Below are positions 10,769 to 21,484 of a DNA stretch of 64,000 bases, piece after piece. Under the pieces are notes generated by a model. It did not search any database. It worked only from the letters and a program-made list of their open reading frames with translations, and had not been told where the DNA came from. The position numbers and the translations under genes were made by a program. Numbering within the stretch: the stretch's first letter is position 1; every line of letters starts with the position of its first letter. The stretch lies in assembly GCA_032622095.1 (NCBI GenBank), contig CP136061.1:81814324-81878323 (forward strand), written 5' to 3'. This DNA is from Siphonodentalium dalli (Eukaryota; Mollusca; Scaphopoda; Gadilida; Siphonodentaliidae).

Positions 10769-11160
10769 CCCTTTACCCAACAGAAGGGCCCTGTGCCAAT
10801 GCATTCTCTTATATATGCGAGTCGACCATAGGTCGCCTCGCATATATAAGAGAATGCATTGGCTTAACACATTAAAAATTATAAAATTGTTAAAGAATGT
10901 AAGAAAAAATGGTAAAAAGTGTTAAAAAAAGATTTTTTTTAGGCCAATGCATTCTCTTATATATGCGAGGCGACCTATGGTCGACTCGCATATATAAGAG
11001 AATGCATTGGCACAGGGCATAACTGTAACCATCACAATGTGGTCAAGGAGCCGGTTCCAATGATATCCATATTTGTATGGTTTTATTGAGACAGACCGAA
11101 GATATTTTAGGCTGTTGAAGCTTTATTTGGCCGGTTTTGGCCGGTTTGTTGGGTAAAGGG
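10769..11160. mobile_element. TTAA-flanked piggyBac-like MITE
   Basis: TTAA at 10765-10768 and 11161-11164 flank a 392-bp segment with perfect 14-bp terminal inverted repeats CCCTTTACCCAACA and TGTTGGGTAAAGGG. TTAA duplication and CCC-type ends are the signature of the piggyBac superfamily. There is no transposase frame, so it is non-autonomous. It contains the palindromic core at 10789-11017. Confidence 0.85.
10789..11017. repeat. palindromic core CCCTGTGCC...GGCACAGGG
   Basis: Two ~75-bp arms (from 10789 and to 11017) are inverted copies of each other, and each arm is itself a palindrome (GCCAATGCATTCTCTTATAT to its own complement around TCGACC.TAGGTCG). A 70-bp AT-rich spacer separates them. 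The same core occurs at 54177-54535, and degenerate versions lie at 53200-53800 and 60090-60280. Confidence 0.9.
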
Positions 11161-11332
11161 TTAACAGATACATAATCCGATTTAAAGCTTGACCACGAAG
11201 GTGCAAAGGTGTACTTCATGTTCTGATAATTCATCATCGCGTGCCAATTCAGTATCAAGTATCAGTCAAAAACGTTGACAGAATGGAGAAAAATGCATAA
11301 TGTTTTCCGAGTGCGAATATATATAGGGCCAT

Positions 11333-11960
11333 CATTACGCCACCTAGTGTGGTGTTACTAGCATTTGTTTTTTTTATATCGCATGGAGTACAGGGCGAAT
11401 GTATTGTTGGAGATTGTTTGTACCTTACTCAATCGTACCGATATAATCACGTAGATGCCGAAATTGTAAAGTTAACGCCAGCGGTGTATAATACGTTTAT
11501 GAAAATATGATAAATCCTATCGATAGAGTCAGGACAGGCTCAAATTGTAAACTTAAAGTCACCGGTGTAATAATATGTTGTTGAAAATATAAATAATCTG
11601 ATAGCCTGAAAATATTGTATAACCTATTGGGAGCCCATAATAAATGGGAATAACCTATTGGGAGCCCCTGCTGTATTTTATGGAGATTGTTTGTACCTTA
11701 CTGAATCGTACCGATATAATCACGTAGATGCCGAAGTTGTAAAGTTAACGCCACTGGTGTATAATATGTTTATGATAAATCGTATCGATAGAGTGAGGAC
11801 AGGCTCAAATTGTAAACTTAAAGTCGAAAATATAAATAATCTGATAGCCTGAAAACATTGTATAACCTGTTGGGAGCCCCTGGTGTAGTGAACTGAATTA
11901 TGGGTAATTTTAATTGGAGTGCGCATGTCTGTTTTTTTTGTAGTAACGGCCATCTTTTAT
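11333..11960 (+). repeat. dispersed repeat family with internal duplication
   Basis: It begins ATTACGCCACC.AGTGTGGTG. The block GAGATTGTTTGTACCTTACT to TTGGGAGCCCCTG is present twice (about 11409-11635 and 11681-11882). It ends with TTAATTGGAGTGCGCATGTC and GTAACGGCCATCTTT. A single-block copy lies at 18228-18625, and a start fragment at 13625-13712. Confidence 0.8.
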
Positions 11961-12208
11961 TTTCTGCATGCGCAGTCTATATGCGTTCTTTTGGGGAAAT
12001 TCGCTATTTTGGTTAAGTGAAACAATGGTATGAGTTCAATGTTTGTTTGTATATAAGAAAGTATATTGAATTTTGGAGGCCGACAATTGTATCTATTTGA
12101 AGATTAAAAGTTGCTTGTGTGTATTTAGCTGTGCATGGTTCGTTAATTAGGCCAGCCTATTGTCATATTAGAACGTCTCCAATAACATACAACCTCTCTG
12201 CAGTTAAC

Positions 12209-12277
12209 ATTGTGAATTTGGCAACAGTCCAAGCAGGCCCTCTAATGGAGCACTGTGAATTTGGCAACAGTCCAAGA
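12209..12277 (+). repeat. short direct duplication
   Basis: GTGAATTTGGCAACAGTCCA occurs at about 12213 and again at about 12255. Confidence 0.8.
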
Positions 12278-12296
12278 CACGTGGGGTATATATAGA

Positions 12297-12436
12297 ATAC
12301 ACACGTAGTGTTTCTGAATACCAAATTTACACCACGAGTGGGATTGATGGTTTACCACACGAGCTTTAGCGAGTGTGGTAAATCATCAATCCCACGAGTG
12401 GTGTAAATTTGGTATTCAGAAACACTACGTGTGTAT
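12297..12436. mobile_element. 140-bp foldback hairpin (MITE-like)
   Basis: Arms of about 65 bp (12297-12360 and 12371-12436) are near-perfect inverted copies, starting ATACACACGTAGTGTTTCTG and ending in its complement. The loop is about 10 nt (GAGCTTTAGC). The element has no coding content and the target-site duplication is unclear. Confidence 0.85.
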
Positions 12437-13329
12437 TTTGTTTATACCATGACCGGTACAGGAGCAACAACTGCTATGAAATCGAAATAAACCCACTTAA
12501 ATTAAGATGATTCTGTCGCACCATTCACAATCATCCCCGTTGTGTTCCCCACACTTGGCCGTACATCGACGTACACTATCACAGCTGATCAGGCGTATTG
12601 ATACATTGAATTAGGTCAACATTCAATTGTACGAATATGGTATCATTGTAGCCAATTCACAATAAACTGTAATCATGATGAAACCGCCATAAATAAACAA
12701 CATGAATATATATATGGGAATACGAATTTAATGAATATAAATATAACACATTGCGGGAACTTTTTTTTCTCCGCCGTACAGTGAACAGGAAACCACGAAA
12801 GTCATTTTGAAATCCACCGTTTGTTGTTCGAGTTTTTTACGTCTATTTCTTGAAATATATGTTCAATTTGTTGATCTGGATGTGATTTCCACGGAAATAA
12901 CTGTTCGTTTTTATCGCATTAGTGAGTATAATATTCAATTGAATCGAAAGTATCAAATTGTTTTCATCGCGAGGCGCTACATTTTAAAAATAGAGTGATT
13001 TTGATCGAGGTCATGGAAGGTTAATGAAAGGTCAACTCGGATGTAGTTCTACTATGGGTATAAACTTTAACCATTGAAATGCCATTAAAACGTGTTACCC
13101 ACAGTAGAAACGTGTTACCCACGGTCGGACTCCTGTTCACACACAGTAGGGTGTACAGCACAAATATATTATATAGCATGTTTGTACACAGTACAATAGG
13201 GAGTCATGGTATAAAATAACTGAACACCTGTGGCCAACTTGATCTCCAGAATGTTTTTAAGTGGAAGGGACAGTGTAGTGGGGTGGGGGTGGAAGTTAGA
13301 TTTTGAGTGTGTATGATTCACAACTTTTG
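12437..13329. other. no feature recognised
   Basis: No convincing frame or repeat. CGTGTTACCCAC is repeated at 13091 and 13110. Confidence 0.35.
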
Positions 13330-13560
13330 TAAAAAAAAAGTTAATGCACATGTAGTTGGAAATTTCATACATTATTACACTACAACATAAAGGTTAAAAT
13401 ACATGGTTACCATTGCCTGGTATCCCAACTAGTAATTATTGTCCCCATTATGATGGGGACGGGGATCGAATGATGGAGGTATTTTGAGGGGGTGGGAGTC
13501 ACAACTGTTATAAAGAATTTTAACAGTTGGAAATTTCATACATGATTACACTAACTTTTT
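13330..13560 (+). repeat. GTTGGAAATTTCA-type dispersed repeats
   Basis: GTTGGAAATTTCATACATTA and a near copy recur at 13357 and 13528, separated by a GTCCCCAT-rich stretch. Related GGAAATTTCACAC boxes lie at 30455, 41140-41200 and 46025-46095, so this is a dispersed family. Confidence 0.5.
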
Positions 13561-13624
13561 GTCCCCATTTATTTTACTGCTGTCTTGTTTGTTACTGTAT
13601 TCCTGATATGGAAATAATAAAGAG

Positions 13625-13712
13625 CATTTATTACGCCACCTGTGGTGTATCTAGCTGCTGAGATTTTGATATTGCGTGGTGGACAGGGCGAATGCATTGT
13701 GGGGCTTTTATT
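13625..13712 (+). repeat. 5' fragment of the 11333/18228 repeat family
   Basis: TTACGCCACCTGTGGTGTA, GAGATTTTGATATTGCGTGG and CAGGGCGAATGCATTGTGG match the starts of the copies at 11333 and 18228. Confidence 0.7.
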
Positions 13713-13807
13713 TATAGAGTTGGAAATTCCGTTTATTTAAAAGTCGGAACTACGCGACCAGTAGGCCAAGTCCAGTAAAACGGTTCGTTATAGGTGCTGG
13801 TTGTTAT

Positions 13808-13895
13808 TGTTATTTTAACGGAATTCTGAGTTGGTCATTCGCGAAACCAATATATTTTATATTCTATAATTAAAACCGTGGGTATATAATATATG
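13808..13895 (+). repeat. direct repeat, copy 1 (copy 2 at 15066-15150)
   Basis: TTTTAACGGAATTCTGAG, GGTC.ATTC and AACCAATATATTTTATATT occur in both copies. The pair flanks about 1.2 kb that contains the nested palindromes. Confidence 0.7.
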
Positions 13896-13969
13896 ATCCT
13901 CTTTATGGATATTGTAGGAAGGTAAATTTAGCTAAAGCGGTGGGATATCTTGCAAGACAACACATTTCG

Positions 13970-14685
13970 GTTTGCGCTATAACAGCTCAATGTTTTAAGG
14001 TGTTACACAACGTCTGATAAAAAGAGTTCTATCGGGAATATTCACACTATTTTTTCAGAGAACATGCATTGAGTAAACATAGTCCTATCGGACTATCGTA
14101 AAGTAGTTCCGTTTAATTCGGGATTAATTAACCCTCAGACTGCCGAAACTGCCGACAATAAATTCGCTTGTTCGTGTCCGCCGAAAATCAAACTTGCCTG
14201 TTTAGAGGTCCCATTTTCGTGGCTAATGGTGATAGAATCACAATTTTTCAGTCAAATTCATGGATAAATTACATTACACTTAATCGGCTTATGTCCGCGG
14301 CCATAAACCTGCGTTTTGATAACAATTTATTTGAGACAAACTGTTGCGCGGGTATCAGTCGGCGCTTATCGGTTGAAGTTATTATGATCGTCCAGCCTGC
14401 GCGTGCAACAAGTGTTCAAATACAACAGAAGAAAAAAATACTATGTCAAATAAATAACGTCATCAATGGACAGACAAGTTTCATTTCCGCGGGACACGAA
14501 AAAGCGAATTTAATGTCGTCAGTTTCGGCAGTCTGAGGGGTTTAATTAATCTCCTTTATGATATCCCGATAGGACTATATTTACACTATGTTCTCTGAAA
14601 AAAAATGGTGTGAATATTCCCGATAGAACTATTTTTATCAGACGTTTTGTAACACATTAAAACATTGAGCAGTTAGCGCAATTTT
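13970..14685. mobile_element. palindromic element split by a second element
   Basis: Inverted arms of roughly 150-165 bp (13970-14130 and 14541-14685) share TTGCGCTA, GCTCAATGTTTTAA, AACGTCTGATAAAAA, AGTTCTATCGGGAATATTC and AGTCCTATCGG. Its centre is occupied by the TTAA-flanked element at 14132-14540. Without that, the host element would be about 305 bp and nearly all palindrome. No coding content is seen. Confidence 0.85.
14132..14540. mobile_element. TTAA-flanked piggyBac-like MITE nested in a palindrome
   Basis: The ends are CCCTCAGACTGCCGAAACTG and its complement, extending imperfectly into TTCGC/GCGAA for about 36 bp. TTAA lies at 14128-14131 on the left and at 14542-14545 on the right, one base beyond the end. 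The 122-codon plus-strand frame inside starts with a non-ATG codon and ends within the terminal repeat, so I do not call it a gene. Confidence 0.75.
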
Positions 14686-14689
14686 CTGG

Positions 14690-16080
14690 AATTTCGGACT
14701 ATTTCGTCTATAAAAATACGATGAGCAACTGAAAATGTTTTTCAACATTCTGGAAGGGGTAGATGTCCAGGTATATATGTTTAAAATTTCACGCATAAAC
14801 TATGACAGATAACAAAGTTATAATTAGTTTTATAGGCCCACCATAAATCCCCTATAATAAACGCATGCCCCCGTAAGCACATGGCTTTGCTGTGGATGCT
14901 TTCGTTCCCAGCATGCATCATTCTCGCTATCTGTAAAATGTCTATGAACAATGGCTGTGCCACGCACTCTTAGCTTTGATCCGCATTTAGAAGCATTCTG
15001 GTGTGGCGAATGAGAAACCTGCAGTAATTTATAAGCCGTAGTTCATTGTAATAATTTGAAGAATTACTTATCTTAACGGAATTCTGAGGCGGTCCATTCA
15101 TGTAACCAATATATTTTATATTATGATTTATATTTATGGCTAATAATACGATCTTGGTGGCGTTACCATTTCTGACTATGGTTTTCTTGTTATTATATAG
15201 CCGTATGTGGTGCATTCTGCGGCATTCACGCATGACACTTTATGTCATCTTTTATCGTTAAAATGAATCTATGCTTTGCGTGGAGCATAATAAGATACTG
15301 CGTATATAATCTGGTACACGTGTCTGTAGGTATAAAGTCACCATAAGAAACTAGTAAACTTCCTTAACGTAGAATGGAAGGATTCATTAGAGGATAACCG
15401 AATCCGTGTAATTATTGATGCGAGTTATAAGTGCCTCTTCATAAGAGCTCCTTTGAATAGATACATGGCTGATGAGATGTTAATCAAAAAGTTACATATA
15501 TACCTATATTGCCCACAGAGAAAACACCAAGTACTGGTGGCATGGTATACACGCGTGTCTATAGGATGTACGTACGAAATTATGCGATAAAATATTTGGG
15601 CGTATATATGTTGTTAACAGAACGTGAGTATATTTAATACGAATGAAAGGATTCAAATGTTGTACTGTCTGTTTGTTTGTTTTTAAAGGTGGATTATCTC
15701 TTTGTAAACATGTATTATATAGTTACCGGGGTATAAAATTTGAATCGAAGACTTCTGTCCGGAAATGCTTCTATCGATTAATATTAATTTTATTTCGAAT
15801 ATTTTCTGGTCTAAAAAGGGTGTGTTTGTTCAGCTAATGAACAGTATTGGTTACTGTTAACAGAGACCAGAAATTTTATTGTACAATTTTGTCACAAATA
15901 AACGTTAATTATACTCATTATCGCTTATATCTGTGGAACAAAACAATGCAAACAATCAATCTGGGACATTTGACTTTCGGTGTGTAGCCATAGGAACAAC
16001 CCAGTGCTCTATATCGCAATATGGTATCATCCGAATGGTCTGTTCTAAAAATAGACACATAAACGGTCCCGATTTAATAT
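14690..16080. other. no gene recognised
   Basis: Apart from the direct repeat at 15066-15150 (see 13808), I see no repeat or coding signal. Confidence 0.35.
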
Positions 16081-16205
16081 TCGAAATAAAATCAATATTA
16101 ATTGATAGAAGCTTTTCCGGGCAGGGGTCTTCAGTTCAAATCTATTATTTTATACCCACGCAACTATTTAAAATTTGTTATTTAAAGAGACAATCCATCT
16201 TTAAA
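16080..16205 (+). repeat. dispersed repeat, copy 2 (copy 1 at 2010-2140)
   Basis: Same block order as copy 1. Downstream, at 16215-16240, is a TGTTT/TTTTG-rich run. Confidence 0.65.
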
Positions 16206-16312
16206 TGCTCTCTGTTTGTTTTGTTTTGTTTTGTTTTTTCATTAATTAATCTTTATTTGCCCAGGAATTGGATGTTTATCTTTTCGTTGGATCTCTGGAA
16301 TGTGGAAGAAGT

Positions 16313-16718
16313 TTCAGGTTATAGTACACCAAATATCACCCACACTCAAGTCAGCATAAAATCACATCTGGCAGCTGAATGGTTGATTATGATTGGGATA
16401 AAATTAATGCAAAAACAAGAAAAAATCAAAGCCACCATGGAAATATTATATCTAGATGAATATTGATCCAGAGTGGGTGAAATAATGAACCTGTCATTAA
16501 ATTTTAATGGGGATATGTTTGAAAATTTGGTGATGATTTTTTGTGCGGAATTAGGGCAGTATCAAAAGCGGTACATTTAAAGACGGAAAAGGCACACGGA
16601 TCTATTAATTTTTTTGGGTCATATTGGGTCCGAAGAGTCATTCTTCAATATTGACTAGGATAGAAAGTTCCTGCATTCACAAGGAATCGAGCATAGACCC
16701 GGGCATTAACACTGTCGC
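16313..16718 (+). repeat. ~405-bp direct repeat, copy 1
   Basis: Runs from CAGGTTATAGTACACCAAAT to GGGCATTAACACTGTCGC and is nearly identical to 17620-18062. The pair is about 1.3 kb apart. The ends are not TG...CA, so an LTR pair is not supported. The open frame crossing its start (15933-16466) is not conserved in copy 2 and is not called. Confidence 0.85.
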
Positions 16719-17619
16719 CTATGGAGAATAATTGGTGTACTGTAAAACCTATAGCAAGAAATGGTCGTTTTTTCAGATTTATGCCCTGGAACATGTCCCG
16801 TGATGATTATCCTCAGAAAATAAATTGGGAGCTTGAAGCACACGATACGACAGAATACTAAGGCGCAGGAGCCGTCAAATAAAATTAAAATTAACCCCTT
16901 CCATACCATTTATGCTTCTCGTTGTAAAACCGAAAATAGCCATTTTCGGCCTATTGCGGGCCAATTAACGCCCCTTTAATGAACGTGAGACCACCGTTTG
17001 GGGCTCCCGACATTCCAGATGAATGCAAATGCGGATTTATCGGGATTGAACACGACGTCGGTGTAAATCATTGTTTCATTATGGACCACACTCTAACACA
17101 TGATGCAAAATCGGTCCAGTATCTGGTCAAACAAAGTCGAATTGCCCCTTTAAAATGACAGTTTGACGAAAAAGGACAACCCTGAAAATTTGCAGAATGG
17201 GTTTAACGATCTACCGCGCCCAAATTTCCGCCAATAAATGCATTCTTGTGACGGGCAAATTTGGGTTTTCTGTCGATTATTTTCGAAAATGTGGTGGGTG
17301 CGCCCAATGTGAACCCCAAGTGCGCCAAATTCGCCTGGCGAATCGTATGACATATTTTCTGGAAGCGATATCTACAAGCTATCAGATCGTCCACATGTAT
17401 GTACGTCGTCATTGTTTACTTTGCCAAAATGCATCTTCAATGAAAAAAAATCACATTCAAGTCAAGATATTTTTTTAGCACATTCAGATATGGGTGGTGG
17501 CAGAAGAAGTAAGAACACAGACACGTTTCGAATCAAAGTTATTTATTTTGACGTCGGTATATAAATGGCCGCAATATAATATCATTTGGGCAACTTTATT
17601 ATATGTCCATTGCTCACTA
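16719..17619. other. no gene recognised between the 405-bp repeats
   Basis: Short overlapping frames occur near 17150-17480 but none shows a motif. No primer-binding or polypurine-like tract is obvious next to the repeats. Confidence 0.35.
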
Positions 17620-18062
17620 CAGGTTATAGTACACCAAATATAAAAAATACCCCCCCCCCCCCCTTGGTGTGCTGTCACCCACACTCAAGTCAGCATAAAA
17701 TCACATCTGGCAGCTGAATGGTTGATTATGATTGGGATAAAATTAATGCAAAAACAAGAAAAAATCAAAGCCACCATGTAAATATTATACCTAGATGAAT
17801 ATTGATCCAGAGTGGGTGAAATAATGAACCTAGCATTTAATGGGGGTATGTATGAAAATTTGGTGATGATTTTTTGTGCGGAATTAGGGCAGTATGATGC
17901 CAGTATCAAAAGCGGTACATTTAAAGACGGAAAAGGCACACGGACCTATTAATGTTTTTGGGTCATATTGGGTCCGAAGAGTCATTCTTCAATATTGACT
18001 CGGTTAGAAAGTTCCTGCATTCACAAAGAATCGAGCATAGCCCCGGGCATTAACACTGTCGC
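17620..18062 (+). repeat. ~405-bp direct repeat, copy 2, with poly-C insertion
   Basis: Same content as 16313-16718, but after CACCAAATAT it carries about 34 extra bases including 14 consecutive C (17650-17663). It also has a short TGATGCCAG insertion after GGGCAGTA. Confidence 0.85.
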
Positions 18063-18227
18063 ATTACAGTGTGGTCACTTTTTTTAATTGTTCATGTTGA
18101 ACGTAGAAGTGCAGAAAGAAAGAAAGGAAGAAAGAAAAGTGATTGCGCCATAGAGTATTAGTGATGTGATTGGCCATGTGTGAGTGGGAGCGATTGGGAA
18201 ATGACTCCGTTAAGTGTGACCAGGTTT

Positions 18228-18625
18228 TGTTACGCCACAAGGTGGTGTTGCTAGTTTTGCAGATTTTGAGATTCTGTGGTCCAGTGGGCGAATGTATCGT
18301 GGGAGATTTTTTTTGTACCTTACTCAATCGTACCGATATAATCACGTAGATGCTGAATTTGCAAAGTTAACGCCACCGGTGTATAATGTGTTTTTGAAAA
18401 TATGACTCAATCGTATCGATAGTCAGGACAGGCTGAAATTGTAAACTTAAAGTCACCGGTGTAATAATATGTTCTTGAAAATATAAATAATCTTATAGCC
18501 TGAAAATAATGTACAACCCATTGGGAGCCCCTGGTGTAGTGAAGTGAGTTATGGGTAATTTTAATTGGAGTGCGCATGTCTGTTCTGTTGGATCGAGACT
18601 TGGAGTAACCGCCATCTTTAATTTT
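18228..18625 (+). repeat. dispersed repeat, single-block copy of the 11333 family
   Basis: GTTACGCCACAAGGTGGTG, TACCTTACTCAATCGTACCG, GGACAGGCTGAAATTGTAAA and TTAATTGGAGTGCGCATGTC follow the order of the 11333 copy without its duplication. Confidence 0.8.
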
Positions 18626-18714
18626 CTAATTACCGAAAAGTCGAGAAGTAATGGCTCCCAGCCCCCCACGCGGGCGGGAATCGATATCGATATGCCAGCG
18701 GCTGACTAACTATC

Positions 18715-18835
18715 AAGGCGAGGTACAGTGAAAGGTCATATGTTAAATGTACATAGGTTAAATGAACTAAAAATGTCATCAGCCATGCGCAGCGAACGGT
18801 CACAGGTTAAATGTACTCAAGGTTAAATGAACTCA
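18715..18835 (+). repeat. short imperfect direct repeats
   Basis: GGTTAAATGAACT and GGTTAAATGTACT-like boxes occur four times in about 100 bases. Confidence 0.5.
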
Positions 18836-18839
18836 CGCA

Positions 18840-19765
18840 ATGCTACTTCACCATCCGCAGAATATAAAAATATAGTTCCCGTATTCTTCCCTTTATCCAC
18901 CCCCCATAAATATGTCGAATTTCAACATAAAATAGATTTTTTTATTATAAATGTAATATCAGTGAATATAATATAAATTAGAATATCACAATGTGTTCTT
19001 TCACTTGGTCCTTCTTCAACAGTACAAACCGGAAACAGTATTGGTACACGCAAGTGAATCGGTCGCACGCGCGAGCTAGTGTGAAAGTATATTATTCTAT
19101 ATCCCCTTCTGGGTGATATCGATGTTTATCTAAACGCGTTTTTTTCTATAATTCACTGTTGAGCGTATAATACATATTAATATGTGGTCATGGGTTTCTA
19201 GATTATGCGAAACACTGGTCTGATTATAGGGACTGCACAACCTCTGCCTTGTAGTTTTGGGGTGGAGCTGGCATGGTTTTATCGGCCACGGACGAGATGT
19301 AATTTATATCTGTATCTGTAGTTGTTACGTCCTAGTGACCAAGGCTGGCTTTTACAGGACGGGATCCAGTAGATCCATAATTTTTCCAGGAAGTTTTTTT
19401 TTGCTTTGCCGAACCCGTGACTTATTCGCCACGGTAGGGATCTTTAACGTGCGCACATTGTTGCACACGGGACAGCCATTAGCGTCGGCTCCCGATCCGA
19501 CGATGTGCCACGTGTAGTGTCATCCCTGGTCATGACATTACGAGAGGAGCAGAGGTACGAAGTTAGTCCAGTACGCATTTTTTCAAATTTTGTCTGAGAC
19601 TCTTTACTTGCGCCAGTCCATGCTGGACGCAAGTAATGTTTTCGGCTCGGATGTCTGTCCTTCCGTGAATATGTTACGTCATACCGGAAGTACATATTGT
19701 AAAAAAATTAACACGCGCTAATATGAAATGGTTGCATCAATTGTAATTTAAATCCACATATATAC
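18840..19765. other. no gene recognised; small hairpin at 19606-19634
   Basis: ACTTGCG and CGCAAGT pair around CCAGTCCATGCTGGA, giving a short stable hairpin. The 19257-19520 segment is GC-richer than its surroundings and may be an old dispersed repeat, but I find no second copy in the window. Confidence 0.35.
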
Positions 19766-20753
19766 TTAATTACGTGCGCTCGCGCAACAGTATGGCGATC
19801 AGACAGATTGGTAGGTTGGTGTCACCTTACTCCGTTTCACTCCACGACGTCACCAAAAACGACGTAAAACCTCGTGGCGTTCTGACATTTTTACTGTGCC
19901 GCGTTTTTGCTATGTTTATTTTATGTGTTGTTTTCGATTATTTGTTTGTCGCCGATATCGCCATTTGTCGGGATTCCCTGTTTCTATATTTAAAACTGGC
20001 ATGCTCGTAGTGAGCCTCGATTTCGATTTTTTTCTCCCAGGTCAAAATACGTCAGAGTTATGACAAAAATAGATCGACCTACATTTTCTCCATCAGAACT
20101 CTACATCAAAGAACTCCTTTATTTTGGGTATTTTTACTTATAATTGGGAAGTTTTATCATTTTTGGTTCGTGCGAAGACCTCTTTTTATCGTGCGGGAAA
20201 AGAGAGACATTCAAAACGCGATTTCGTAATTCGACGCAATAGGCTGAATAGCCTAACCTTCAGCCGAGTTCCGCGTCAAATACGACGAATGACGTAACAC
20301 AAAACAAAACGCATTTGTTGACACAAACACCGTTTGAAGAGTTTATAAAGTGATCGTTATTGATTAATTATTGATTAATTATTGATATTTATTGTTGCAT
20401 ATTGGCTGCTATCAATATTTACACAAATAGTATTAATTATTTCTTATAATTGCTCCTTTGGTCAACTTTGACTATCGGAAAATGAAAATGAAAATATTCC
20501 GCTGAAAAAAAAGTAATCGATATTAAAGTCTCATCCTTTCGGCAACATGGAATTGGTTTTAATTACTTAAATGATTAATATAGTAATTTGCCTTTTATCT
20601 GTGATGAAATGAGTAATGGTAATTGTCTTTTTTTGCTAACATTAAATTAAATTAAATAAATTAAGTAAAATACAGTGAAATTATTTTTTTAATTATTGTT
20701 TATTACATTTTTGCGCACGTTGGCATCTCTCTGAGTGCATTCTAGTTTGCATT
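19766..20753 (+). mobile_element. ~1-kb element, left inverted copy (uninterrupted)
   Basis: Runs from TTACGTGCGCTCGCGCAACA to GAGTGCATTCTAGTTT. An inverted copy lies at 26516-28497. This left copy lacks the two TTAA insertions found in the right copy and so serves as the empty-site reference. It holds a 73-codon frame at 19792-20010 with a hydrophobic middle (FLLCRVFAMFILCVVFDYLF). That frame is open in both copies, but the differences are mostly non-synonymous, which argues against protein-level constraint. No transposase is present. Confidence 0.85.
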
Positions 20754-20790
20754 GTTATCTGGTTTTATTTTGGTAATAAATCGTTCATAA

Positions 20791-21045
20791 ATGAATAATA
20801 TTGAAAAATTTCAAAAACTTAAAAAATTTCAAAAACTTAAAAAACTTAAAAAATTTCAAAAATTTCAAAAATTTCAAAAATTTCAAAAATTTAAAATACT
20901 TCAAAAACTTCAAAAATTTCAAAAACTTCAAAAATTTCAACAAAAATTGTTTTTTCAAAAACTTCAAAAATTTCAAAAACTTCACAAATTTCAAAAACTT
21001 AAATTTTTTTTTTTTTTTTTAAACTTCACAAATTTCAAAAAACTT
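20791..21045 (+). repeat. low-complexity TTTCAAAAACTTCAAAAA repeats
   Basis: AAAATTTC and AAAACTTC 9-bp steps repeat about 25 times, with a poly-T interruption at 21005-21020. The Phe/Gln/Lys-rich frames on both strands are by-products. Confidence 0.9.
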
Positions 21046-21119
21046 AGTAATTTTTATAGGCGCCAAATTACCATCCAAGACGTATACCCTTATAAACTGC
21101 GGGTCAGTCCTAGTAACGC

Positions 21120-21480
21120 GCACGTCAACGCGTTTGAAGTTTTTGAAGTTTTCAATGCGAATGTCACTTTAACATTATCCCACAGTGAGTGCCTAGTGTC
21201 ACTTTAACATTCATCCATAGTGAGTGCCATGTGTCACTTTAACAATCATCTTCCGTGAGAGCCTATTGTCCCTTTAATATTCAAATACTGAGTGCATTTT
21301 GTCCCTTTAATATTCAGGGCGGAAGCTGCCCATCGTTCATCGAGGTCATCACGTGATATACATGTAGATAATACATCGTTCACATGGAGAGACTTCGTTC
21401 AGCGAGCGCAGTGTGTCACTTTAACATTCAAGACTGAAGCTATCCCCATCAAGGTCCTCACGTACTATACATGTAGATAA
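21120..21480 (+). repeat. imperfect tandem repeats, GTCACTTTAACATTC type
   Basis: GTGTCACTTTAACATTCATC, AGTGAGTGCC and variants recur about six times at ~48-bp spacing to 21310. Then TATACATGTAGATAATACA occurs twice (about 21357 and 21464). Confidence 0.7.
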
Positions 21481-21484
21481 TACA

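Noticed and set aside
14168-14536. 122-codon plus-strand frame inside a MITE
   Set aside because: No ATG start, ends within the terminal inverted repeat, no motif; the MITE is too short for a transposase.
15933-16466. 177-codon plus-strand frame
   Set aside because: Crosses the boundary of two unrelated repeats and is not preserved in the second copy of the 405-bp repeat.
16313-18062. LTR pair with internal region
   Set aside because: No TG/CA ends, no primer-binding site or polypurine tract seen, no coding between.
19792-20010. 73-codon frame conserved in two inverted copies (also 28470-28252)
   Set aside because: Differences between the copies are mainly non-synonymous and the copies are recent; the frame is a passenger of the element rather than a supported gene.
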